Part shown: piece by piece, positions 48,638-56,616 of the stretch | Layout of the letters: each line of letters opens with the position of its first letter | How positions within the stretch are numbered: the first letter of the stretch is position 1 | Origin: Gemmata sp051859125 | GTDB lineage: Bacteria > Planctomycetota > Planctomycetia > Gemmatales > Gemmataceae | Direction of reading: 5' to 3' | Assembly (NCBI RefSeq): GCF_051859125.1 | Contig: NZ_JBHYGG010000291.1 | Location: 1 to 64,000 of the forward strand | DNA: 64,000 nt | The notes under the pieces: generated by a model | What the model was told of the DNA's origin: nothing | The model's input: only the letters and a program-made list of their open reading frames with translations | Databases searched by the model: none | Translations under genes and position numbers: made by a program

Positions 48638-51600
48638 GTGACACGCGCTGCCCGCGTCATCGCCGGATCGCTGCTGAACCTGCTGCTGACAAGTCTCGCC
48701 TCCCCGGCCGCCGACGCGCCCGCCAAGAAGGTTCTCACCTTCGCCGACGAGGCCGCGTTTCGCACTTCGTCGGTGCCGGTGATGTCGCCCGACGGAACGC
48801 ACATCGCCTACGCGGTGTGGCCCGTCGAGGGCGACGGTGAGTCGATCGTGAGGCACATTCCCGGCGGGAAGGAGTACCGGTTCCCGCGCGGCCCCGGCGG
48901 CGCGGCGGTCGATCCGAAGTTCACCTCCGACGGCAAACACGCGCTGCTCCCGCTCACACCCACGAAGGCCGCAACCGAGAAGGCCAAGGCTTCGAAGGTG
49001 AAGCCCGAAGACCTGCCGCAGCCGGCGCTCGCGGTCGTTGACCTCGCGACCGGGACCGTCACCGACCGGTTCCCGCAGGCCGGAGCGTTTGCGGTCGGCG
49101 GGGAAGGGGCCGGGTTCGTGGTGTACCGTAAGCCCGCGAAGCCCGATTCGAGCAAGGACGATGGAAAGACCTCGCTGCCGAACCCGCTGCCGCCGACGCC
49201 GAAGGGGAAGCTACCCGCTCCGCCCACTTCAACAACGCCGACGTTCGGGAGCGACCTCCACATCCGCGACCTCGCAACGAAGACCGAGCGCACGGTTCCC
49301 GATGTGTCCGAGTTCAGCCTGACCCGCGACGGGAAGGCGCTCGTCTACGCGGTCAATTCCAAGAAGGACGAAGGGAACGGTGTGTTCGTTCTCGATCCGG
49401 TGGCGAAATACGGGGCCGAACCGATCAAGCTCGCACCCGGCCGGTACTCGGGGCTGACCTGGGACGAGAAGCAGACGAGGCTCGCGTTCCTGTTCGACGA
49501 CAGCGGCGTCGCGAACCCGCGGCTCGCGCCCCCGCCGCGGCCGATCGGGCCGAACGCCGGCACCGTCGGCCCGCCGCTGCTCCCGAAGGCGCGCTACCGT
49601 GCGTTCGTGTGGGACCGAACCGCGAAGCCGGCCAGGTCCGCGGCCCGCGACCTGCCTCTCGGTGCGGCCGGCGGGTTCGCGGCCCTCGTGCCGGCGGTCC
49701 TCGCGGCGCACCCCGCGACCATCGTTCCCGCCGAGGAGGTCCTCGGGCCGGACGCGCCGGGGCTGCGGGCCGGCTGGTCGCTCGCGGGCGGCACGCTGGC
49801 GTTCTCGACCGACGCGAGCAAGCTGTTCGTGCAGACCGCCCCGAAGCGCGACCCGCTCCCGCCCGCCGGCCCGCCGAAGCCCGACGACTTCCAGCTCGAC
49901 CTCTGGCACTGGAGGGACGAGCGGCTCCAGCCGATGCAGAAGCTCCAGGCGGCCGCGGACCAGGCGCGGACGTACCTCGCGGTCGTGAACCTCGAGGGGA
50001 AGGTGTTCCGACAGCTCTCGGACGAGGACGTCACCGTCGGCCGCCCGCAACGCGACGGCGACTGGGCGCTCGGCTCGGACAACCGCGCCTACCGCAAGCT
50101 CACGGGCTACGGGCTGCCACTGGCCGACTACACCGCGGTGAACGTGAAGACCGGCGAGAGCAAGCCGCTGCTGAAGGCGTTCGGTGGGTACGGCACGCCG
50201 GCACCGAGCCTGTCGCCGGCCGGCACGCACGCCGCCGCGTTCGACGGCAACGACTGGATCGCCGTGGCGGTCGCCGACGGCAAGCGCGTGAACCTCACGG
50301 GGAAGCTGAAGGCGAGCTTCACCGACGTGGACGACGACCACCCCGGCGCACCGCCGCCGGCCGGGCCGGCGCAGTGGACGAGCGACGGCAAGTTCCTCCT
50401 CGTGAGCGACGGCTACGACCTGTGGAAGCTCGCCGCCGACGGGTCCGCGGCCGAGAACCTCACGCAGATCGGCCGCGGGCAGCACCTTCGCTTCAGCGTC
50501 GTCCAGGTGAAGGTGCAGGACGCGACCGAGGAGCCGCGGGGCGTCGATCTGTCGAAGCCCGTGCTGTTGCGAGCCGAGAACCGCGACACCCGCGACACCG
50601 GGTTCTACCGCCTCGAACCTGGGGCCGCGCCGAAGTTGCTGGTGATGGGCGCGCGACAGTTCGGCGTGCCGGTCCGGGCGAAGCACGGGGACACGCTCCT
50701 CCTCACGGCGCAGACGTTCACCGCGTACCCCGATTACTACGCCACCACGCCGGGGTTCGCCGAGATGAAGCGGGTGACCGACGTGAACCCGAAGGTGAAG
50801 GACTTCAACTGGGGCACGGCCGAACTCGTGCGGTACACGAGCACCGACGGCGCGAAGCTCACCGGCGTCCTCATCAAGCCGGAGAACTTCGACCCGACGA
50901 AGAAGTACCCGATGGTCGTGTACATCTACGACCGGCTCTCGGACTCGCTGCACCAGTTCCGGTCGCCGGTCGCGGCCCGCGGGCAAGTCATCAACCCGAC
51001 GTTCTACGCGAGCAACGGCTACCTCGTGCTGATGCCCGACATCGCGTACAAGGTCGGCGCGCCCGGCCAGAGCGCGCTCAAGTGCGTCCTGCCGGCGGTG
51101 CAGGCCGTCGCGGACAAGGGGTTCGTCGACGAGAGGGCCATCGGCATCGACGGCCAGTCGTGGGGCGGCTACCAGATCGCATACATGGTGACGCAGACCG
51201 ACCGGTTCCGGGCCGCGTGCGCCGGTGCGCCGGTGTCGAACATGGTGAGCGCCTACGACGGCATCCGCTGGGGCTCGGGCCTGACCCGGCAGCACCAGTA
51301 CGAGCACACGCAGAGCCGCATCGGCGCGACCCTGTGGGAGGCCCCGATGCGGTTCATCGAGAACAGCCCGGTGTTCATGGCCGACCGCGTCAAGACGCCG
51401 CTGCTCATGATCCACAACGACCAGGACGACGCGGTCCCGTGGTACCAGGGGATCGAATACTACCTCGCGCTGCGGCGTCTCGGGAAGGAGTGCTACCTGC
51501 TGAACTACAACGGCGAGCCGCACAACCTCGTGAAGCGCGCCGCGGCCCGCGACTTCGCCGCCCGGATGTTCCAGTTCTTCGAGCACCACCTGAAGGGCAA

Positions 51601-51694
51601 GCTCGAGCCCGCGTGGATGGCGAAGGGCGTTCCGCACCTGGACCGCGAGAGGGACAAGGACGAGATCAAGAAGCTGCTCGGCGGCGGGAAGTGA
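48638..51694 (+). CDS. Secreted S9 family prolyl oligopeptidase-like protein
   Basis: A 1018-residue exported peptidase. GTG start follows GAGG and a signal peptide (VIAGSLLNLLLTSLASPAAD). The first ~700 residues are a beta-propeller-like region; low-complexity segments such as NPLPPTPKGKLPAPPTSTTP intervene. The C-terminal hydrolase has Ser841 (GIDGQSWGGYQIAY), Asp930 (NDQDDAVPWYQG) and His962 (NGEPHNLV), a complete S9 triad. It should cut short peptides in the periplasm. A second S9 peptidase follows on the same strand after a palindromic element. Confidence 0.9.
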   Translation: MTRAARVIAGSLLNLLLTSLASPAADAPAKKVLTFADEAAFRTSSVPVMSPDGTHIAYAVWPVEGDGESIVRHIPGGKEYRFPRGPGGAAVDPKFTSDGKHALLPLTPTKAATEKAKASKVKPEDLPQPALAVVDLATGTVTDRFPQAGAFAVGGEGAGFVVYRKPAKPDSSKDDGKTSLPNPLPPTPKGKLPAPPTSTTPTFGSDLHIRDLATKTERTVPDVSEFSLTRDGKALVYAVNSKKDEGNGVFVLDPVAKYGAEPIKLAPGRYSGLTWDEKQTRLAFLFDDSGVANPRLAPPPRPIGPNAGTVGPPLLPKARYRAFVWDRTAKPARSAARDLPLGAAGGFAALVPAVLAAHPATIVPAEEVLGPDAPGLRAGWSLAGGTLAFSTDASKLFVQTAPKRDPLPPAGPPKPDDFQLDLWHWRDERLQPMQKLQAAADQARTYLAVVNLEGKVFRQLSDEDVTVGRPQRDGDWALGSDNRAYRKLTGYGLPLADYTAVNVKTGESKPLLKAFGGYGTPAPSLSPAGTHAAAFDGNDWIAVAVADGKRVNLTGKLKASFTDVDDDHPGAPPPAGPAQWTSDGKFLLVSDGYDLWKLAADGSAAENLTQIGRGQHLRFSVVQVKVQDATEEPRGVDLSKPVLLRAENRDTRDTGFYRLEPGAAPKLLVMGARQFGVPVRAKHGDTLLLTAQTFTAYPDYYATTPGFAEMKRVTDVNPKVKDFNWGTAELVRYTSTDGAKLTGVLIKPENFDPTKKYPMVVYIYDRLSDSLHQFRSPVAARGQVINPTFYASNGYLVLMPDIAYKVGAPGQSALKCVLPAVQAVADKGFVDERAIGIDGQSWGGYQIAYMVTQTDRFRAACAGAPVSNMVSAYDGIRWGSGLTRQHQYEHTQSRIGATLWEAPMRFIENSPVFMADRVKTPLLMIHNDQDDAVPWYQGIEYYLALRRLGKECYLLNYNGEPHNLVKRAAARDFAARMFQFFEHHLKGKLEPAWMAKGVPHLDRERDKDEIKKLLGGGK

Positions 51695-51706
51695 CCGCGC
51701 CGAAGC

Positions 51707-51783
51707 GCGGGCCGGCACGGAGGGCGGCCCCGACCAGAGCCTTCGGCTTCGGTTCGTAGGGGCCGCCCTCCGTGCCGGCCCGC
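51707..51783. repeat. Palindromic intergenic element, copy 2
   Basis: 28-base arms (51707-51734 beginning GCGGGCCGGCACGGAGG, and 51756-51783) with one mismatch and a 21-base loop. Compared with copy 1, one C:G pair of the stem is exchanged for G:C on both arms. It begins 12 bases after the first S9 peptidase stop. Confidence 0.88.
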
Positions 51784-51870
51784 CAGCCACGGATCGATTC
51801 CGGCGAGGAGCCACCCGCGCCGCGATAGAATCTCTGCCTCTCCAGCCGCACCCCACGCACGGAGTTCGCC

Positions 51871-54372
51871 GTGTCCCGTTTCGTTGCGCTCGTCGCCGTC
51901 ACACTCGTCTCGTGGCCCGCTCAGGTGCGCGCCGAACCGGCATTCGCCTACCTGTTGCCGCCGACCGCCACCGATGTCTCCGAGGCGCTCCAGCGGTCCG
52001 GCGTCGCGGTGAGCGAACTGCGCGAGGACATCGTGCTGCCGGTCGAGGCGCTCCGGCCGGGTCGCGTGTGGCACCCGGAACTGGTCCGGGTGCCCGCGGG
52101 GGCGCTTGTGGTGAGGACGGACCAGTCCCACGGGTGGGTCGCCGCGTGCGTGCTCGAAGCGCGTGCGGTCGAGGGCGTCTCGCGGCGGCTCCCGAAGCCG
52201 TACCCGATGTGGCTCGGGACCGCACCGGGGGTGACCGACGGCCGCGTCGCGAAGCAGCCGATCACCGAGGCGCTGCTCATCGGCCACGGCGGCGGGTTCT
52301 CGTTCGGCTTGCAGGGCGCGCCGGTGAGCGTCGGCGAGTGGCTCGACGCCGAACACTTCCTTCAGGTGAAGGACGGGAAGTTGTGGGCGGTCGAGGCCCG
52401 CACGGGCAAGGCCGGGCCGTTCGCGGACCCGGAGGTGATCGCGAAGTCGGTGAGGGCCTTGAAGGGCGTCGACGCGAGCACGGCCGACGGGATCGCGAAG
52501 CGCACCGGGTTCCGCTTCTCGCCCGACCGCACCGCGTTCCTGTTCAACGTCGGCCCGGACCTCGCGCTCGGGTACTTCGACGGCACCCCGGCCGTGCGGC
52601 TCACGAAGTCCGACGGCGGGGCCGAACACGTCACGTTCTCGCCCGACGGCACCCGCGTCGCGTTCGTCCGCGGCGGCAACCTGTTCGCGGTCGATGTGAA
52701 AAAGCCCGAGGAGAAGCAACTCACGCACGACGGCGGCGGCGAGATTCTGAACGGCGTCGCCGACTGGGTGTACGAGGAGGAAATATTCAACCGTGACGGC
52801 AAGGCGTTTTGGTGGAGCCCCGACGGCAAGCACCTCGCGTTCCTGCGGTTCGACGACTCGCCGGTCAAGAAGTTCAACATCGTGAACCTCAACAGCACCC
52901 GCGGGCAACTGGAGAGCTACCCGTACCCGAAGGTCGGCGACCCGAACCCGACGGTGAAGATCGGCGTGGTGCCGGCCGAAGGCGGCAAGCCGGTGTTCCT
53001 CGACCTCGGGGCCAACACGCCCGAAGACACGCTCGTCACCCGCGTCGGCTGGCTGCCGGACGCGAAGGGCGTGTTCGCCCACGTCACGAACCGCACGCAG
53101 ACGTTCCTCGACTTCACCGTCTGGGCCACGCCCGCCGCGAAGCCGAAGGTGCTGTTCCGCGAGACGACGAAGGCGTGGGTCGAGGACGCCGGCCCGCCGC
53201 ACTTCCTCGCCGACGGCACGTTTCTGTTCGCGAGCGACCGGAGCGGGTGGCGGCACCTGTACCACTACGCGGCCGACGGGACGTTGCTGGGACCGGTCAC
53301 CAGCGGCGCGTGGGACGTAAAGGACCTGCTGCGCGTCGACGGGGCCGAGAAGACGGCGTACTTCACCGCGACGTACACGAACAACAACGGCACCGACCTG
53401 TGCCGCGTGAAACTCGGCGAGAAGACCGAACTGCTCACCGAGAAGGGCCAGTCGCACCGCGTGAGTCTCGCGCCGAGCGGCGCGCTGTTCGTCGATCGGC
53501 ACACGGACCCGGTGACGCCGCTGCGGGCGCGGCTGGTGGAGGCGGGCAAGGGCGAGGTGCGAACGCTCGACACGAACCCCGTGCGCGAGCGCGAGAAGTA
53601 CAAGTTCGGCCGATTCGAGCGCGTGAAGGTGCCAATGAAGGACGGGTTCGAGTTGGAAGCCACGGTCACCTACCCGCCGGACTTCGACCCGGCGAAGAAG
53701 CACCCCGTGTGGGTGTTCACCTACGCCGGCCCGCACATGCCGACGATCCGCGACGAGTGGGGCGGCGGCCGCGTCCTCGACAACACGCTCGCGACCAACG
53801 GCGTGATCGTCCTGCGCGTCGACCCGCGGAGCGCGAGCGGGAAGGGGATGCAGTCGGCGTGGGCGTGCTACAAGCAACTCGGCGTGCAGGAACTCAAAGA
53901 CCTGGAGGAAACCGTCGCGTGGCTCGCGGCGAAGCCGGGCGTGGACGCCGCCCGCGTCGGCATCAGCGGCCACAGCTACGGCGGGTTCATGGCCGCCTAC
54001 GCGCTGACGCACTCCAAGACCTTCTCGGCCGGGATCGCGTCCGGGGCGGTGACCGACTGGAAGCTGTACGACACGATCTACACCGAGCGGTACATGCTGA
54101 CGCCGAAGGAGAACGCCTCGGGGTACGCGAAGTCGAGTTGCGTCGCCGCCGCGAAGGACGTGCACGGCAAGTTGCTGGTCGTCCACGGGATGATGGACGA
54201 CAACGTCCACGTGCAGAACAGCGTGCAACTCGCCGACGCGCTCCAACGGGCCGGGAGGGACTTCGAGATGATGTTCTACCCGCAGGCCCGCCACGGCATC
54301 GGCGGCTCGCACTACCTCAAGTTGCAGTTGGAGTTCATCCGCCGCACGATGGGCGTGAAGGCGGGGAACTAA
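51871..54372 (+). CDS. Secreted dipeptidyl peptidase IV-like S9 peptidase
   Basis: An 833-residue S9B-type peptidase. GTG start follows GGAG; signal peptide FVALVAVTLVSWPAQVRAEP. The propeller holds the DPP IV-typical DWVYEEEIFNRDGKAFWWSP. The triad is complete: Ser702 (GISGHSYGGFMAAY), Asp776 (MMDDNVHVQN), His808 (ARHGIGGSHY). Residues about 25-60 (YLLPPTATDVSEALQRSGVA, then SELREDIVLPVEAL) resemble the C-terminal region of M14 carboxypeptidases, so the N-terminus may come from such a protein. Likely releases X-Pro or related dipeptides from peptides in the periplasm. Its TAA stop lies in the end of a larger inverted repeat. Confidence 0.9.
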   Translation: MSRFVALVAVTLVSWPAQVRAEPAFAYLLPPTATDVSEALQRSGVAVSELREDIVLPVEALRPGRVWHPELVRVPAGALVVRTDQSHGWVAACVLEARAVEGVSRRLPKPYPMWLGTAPGVTDGRVAKQPITEALLIGHGGGFSFGLQGAPVSVGEWLDAEHFLQVKDGKLWAVEARTGKAGPFADPEVIAKSVRALKGVDASTADGIAKRTGFRFSPDRTAFLFNVGPDLALGYFDGTPAVRLTKSDGGAEHVTFSPDGTRVAFVRGGNLFAVDVKKPEEKQLTHDGGGEILNGVADWVYEEEIFNRDGKAFWWSPDGKHLAFLRFDDSPVKKFNIVNLNSTRGQLESYPYPKVGDPNPTVKIGVVPAEGGKPVFLDLGANTPEDTLVTRVGWLPDAKGVFAHVTNRTQTFLDFTVWATPAAKPKVLFRETTKAWVEDAGPPHFLADGTFLFASDRSGWRHLYHYAADGTLLGPVTSGAWDVKDLLRVDGAEKTAYFTATYTNNNGTDLCRVKLGEKTELLTEKGQSHRVSLAPSGALFVDRHTDPVTPLRARLVEAGKGEVRTLDTNPVREREKYKFGRFERVKVPMKDGFELEATVTYPPDFDPAKKHPVWVFTYAGPHMPTIRDEWGGGRVLDNTLATNGVIVLRVDPRSASGKGMQSAWACYKQLGVQELKDLEETVAWLAAKPGVDAARVGISGHSYGGFMAAYALTHSKTFSAGIASGAVTDWKLYDTIYTERYMLTPKENASGYAKSSCVAAAKDVHGKLLVVHGMMDDNVHVQNSVQLADALQRAGRDFEMMFYPQARHGIGGSHYLKLQLEFIRRTMGVKAGN

Positions 54373-54574
54373 CCACAAAGGCACAATGCAGAGTTTGCAC
54401 TGTTGAGTCGTTCGCCTCACTCGGGCCGCCACGGAGGGCGGCCCCTACAAACCCAAGACAAAAGGCTCGGTAGGGACCGCCCTCCGTGGCGGCCCGCCAA
54501 CCGCCGATGACTTCAACCAGGAACATTCTTCAACAACCCGTCCTCGTCTTGTTCGCTCTGTGCCTCTGTGGTTA
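54370..54574. repeat. Nested inverted repeat containing palindrome copy 3
   Basis: Outer 16-base ends TAACCACAAAGGCACA (54370-54385) and its near reverse complement (54559-54574, one mismatch) enclose palindrome copy 3, with arms 54421-54448 and 54470-54497 and a 21-base loop. Each outer end includes the TAA stop codon of the gene next to it: the DPP IV-like gene on the left and the DUF1080 gene on the right. No gene fits inside. Confidence 0.85.
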
Positions 54575-55309
54575 GTTCTTCTGAGCCGGCTTGATCCGCA
54601 CGTTGCGGAACGCGAACGGGCCGTGGTCGGCCTGGAGCATGAGCGGCCCGGTCGCCGTCTCCTTCTTGTTCCAGTTTGCCCCGGTCGGCGTCTTGAGTTC
54701 CTGGTTCTCGTGGATCACCTCGCCGTTGAGCGTCGCCTTCACCACGACGGCGTTCGCGGTCTTCTCGCCCTTGGCGTCGAACCGCGGCGACCTCCACACC
54801 ACGTCGAGCGTCTGCCACTCGCCCGGCGGCTTGGCGGCGTTCACCTTCGGGGCGATGCCCTCGTCGATGTGCTTGTACCCCTTCGAGTCGTCGGCCCGCG
54901 GGTAGATGCCGCCCATGCTGTCGCCGGTCAGCTTCTTCTTGGTGTCGAAGCTGTCGAGGATCTGGACCTCGTACACCCCGTGCAGCTTGAGCCCGGCGTT
55001 CGACCCCTTCGCGATCACGAACTCCATATAGACCTCGCAGTCGCCGTAGTCCTGCTTCGTGTACAGGTTCGGGAGCCGGCCGTCGCCGTTGACCCAGACC
55101 GTGCCGCCGTCCTTCGCGGTCGCGGCGAGCTTGTTCGCCTTCTCGGCGTTGAGCTTCACCTCGTCGGTCACGATCCACTTCGGGTCGACCTTCTTCCACA
55201 CGTCGGGCTTCATCAGGTCGGTCCACCCCTCGGGCACGGGCCCGGCCGGGGCGGCCGGTGCGAGTGCGGCGAGTACGGTGAACAGGGGCAGGGAGAGTAA
55301 CAAACGCAT
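54572..55309 (-). CDS. Secreted DUF1080 (3-keto-disaccharide hydrolase-like) protein
   Basis: A 245-residue exported protein. Signal peptide LLLSLPLFTVLAALAPAAPA. The concanavalin-like DUF1080 fold covers the rest: GWTDLMKPDVWKKVDPKWIV, NLYTKQDYGDCEVYMEFVIA, SNAGLKLHGVYEVQILDSFD, WQTLDVVWRSPRFDAKG and GPLMLQADHGPFAFRNVRIK. Some DUF1080 proteins hydrolyse 3-keto-sugars; planctomycetes have many and most are untested. ATG at 55309 follows AAGGA at good distance; a TTG five codons earlier is less likely. It ends in a repeat element shared with the convergent peptidase gene. Confidence 0.9.
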   Translation of the reverse strand: MRLLLSLPLFTVLAALAPAAPAGPVPEGWTDLMKPDVWKKVDPKWIVTDEVKLNAEKANKLAATAKDGGTVWVNGDGRLPNLYTKQDYGDCEVYMEFVIAKGSNAGLKLHGVYEVQILDSFDTKKKLTGDSMGGIYPRADDSKGYKHIDEGIAPKVNAAKPPGEWQTLDVVWRSPRFDAKGEKTANAVVVKATLNGEVIHENQELKTPTGANWNKKETATGPLMLQADHGPFAFRNVRIKPAQKN

Positions 55310-55427
55310 GGCGGCTTCCTTCAATGCGGGGGCGTGTTTTCGTTATGCGGGGCGGGCGGGTGGCACTATCATCAACCCGCACCCCGACCGGGGGAATCGG
55401 TTTTTCCCCACAACCCGAGGTTTTTCC

Positions 55428-56552
55428 ATGACTCTGACTCGCGCCGCGGCCGTCGCCGTGGCACTGGCGTTCGCCGGCACCGCCGCAGCCGACGACTCCT
55501 GGGTGTTCTTCGGCACCTACACCGACAAGGCCGGCAGCAAGGGCATCTACCGGGCAAAGTTCGACGCCAAGACCGGCAAGCTGAGCGAGCCCGAACTGGC
55601 CGCCGAGATGGGCAGCCCGTCGTTCCTCGCGGTCCACCCGAGCAACAAGTTCCTTTATGCGGTCGGCGAGGGCGGGGGCAAGGACGGCGGCCCAGTCGTC
55701 GCGTACTCGGTCGACGCCAAGACCGGCGCGCTCACCAAGCTCAACGAGCTCCTGAGCGGCGGCAGCGGCCCGTGCCACGTCTCGATCCACCCCAAGGGGA
55801 CGCACGCGATCGTCGCCAACTACGGTGGCGGGAGCACGGCGTTCTACAAGCTCGGCGACGACGGCAAACTGGTCGAGCGGATCGCGTTCTTCCAGCACGA
55901 GGGGAGCGGCGCGAACCCCGGCCGGCAGAAGGAGCCGCACTCGCACTGCGGGTTCTTCACCCCGAACGGGGCCGCCGCGGTGAGCGTGGACCTCGGCATC
56001 GACAGGGTCAAGGTGTTCACCCTCGACGCCGCGAAGAATACGGTCACCGAGGCCAAGGACCAGGACGTGACCACGCCCCCCGGGGCCGGCCCGCGGCACA
56101 TCGCCATCGCGCCCGACGGCAAGTTCGCCTACGTGTGCGGGGAACTCGACTCGACCGTGAACGTGATCGAGTTCGGCGAGAAGGGCGGCAAGGTCGTGCA
56201 GTCGCTCTCGACCCTGAAGGAGCCGGTGAAGGGGAACTCGACGGCCGAGTGCGTCCTGTCGCCCGACGGCAAGTTCGTGTACGTCTCGAACCGCGGGGCC
56301 AACACGATCGCGGCGTTCAAGGTCGGCGAGGACCGCAAGTTGACGGTGGCGGGCCACGTCACCGGCGACATCAAGATCCCCCGGAACTTCAACATCGACC
56401 CGAGCGGCAAGTGGATGCTGATCGCCAGCCAGGACGGCGGCAAGGTCGGCGTGTGGGAGATCGACGCCGTGACCGGGCTCGCGAAGGAGACCGGAACCAC
56501 GGTGCCGGTGAGCAAGTGCGTGTGCGTGAAGTTCGTGCCCCTCGCGAAGTGA
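55428..56552 (+). CDS. Secreted lactonase-type seven-bladed beta-propeller (Pgl-like)
   Basis: A 374-residue protein of the YbhE/6-phosphogluconolactonase propeller family, but with a signal peptide (TRAAAVAVALAFAGTAAADD), so it acts outside the cytoplasm and is probably not the pentose-phosphate enzyme. Blade motifs: VFFGTYTDKAGSKGIYRAKF, SFLAVHPSNKFLYAVGEGGG, CHVSIHPKGTHAIVANYGGG, PHSHCGFFTPNGAAAVSVDL, GPRHIAIAPDGKFAYVCGEL and FNIDPSGKWMLIASQDGGKV. The His-Cys-Gly and Arg-His positions fit the lactonase site. ATG at 55428 follows GAGG. It is divergent from the DUF1080 gene and convergent with the TPR gene. Confidence 0.9.
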   Translation: MTLTRAAAVAVALAFAGTAAADDSWVFFGTYTDKAGSKGIYRAKFDAKTGKLSEPELAAEMGSPSFLAVHPSNKFLYAVGEGGGKDGGPVVAYSVDAKTGALTKLNELLSGGSGPCHVSIHPKGTHAIVANYGGGSTAFYKLGDDGKLVERIAFFQHEGSGANPGRQKEPHSHCGFFTPNGAAAVSVDLGIDRVKVFTLDAAKNTVTEAKDQDVTTPPGAGPRHIAIAPDGKFAYVCGELDSTVNVIEFGEKGGKVVQSLSTLKEPVKGNSTAECVLSPDGKFVYVSNRGANTIAAFKVGEDRKLTVAGHVTGDIKIPRNFNIDPSGKWMLIASQDGGKVGVWEIDAVTGLAKETGTTVPVSKCVCVKFVPLAK

Positions 56553-56569
56553 CACGTGTCCCGTAACGC

Positions 56570-56599
56570 CGAACGGCCGCCCGAAAGGGCGGCCGTTCG
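56570..56599. terminator. Bidirectional hairpin with GAAA loop
   Basis: Perfect 13-base arms (56570-56582, CGAACGGCCGCCC, and 56587-56599) closed by GAAA, a stable tetraloop, followed on the plus strand by TGTTGTTGG. It lies between the convergent stops at 56552 and 56617 and can serve both. Confidence 0.8.
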
Positions 56600-56616
56600 T
56601 GTTGTTGGCCGACGCC

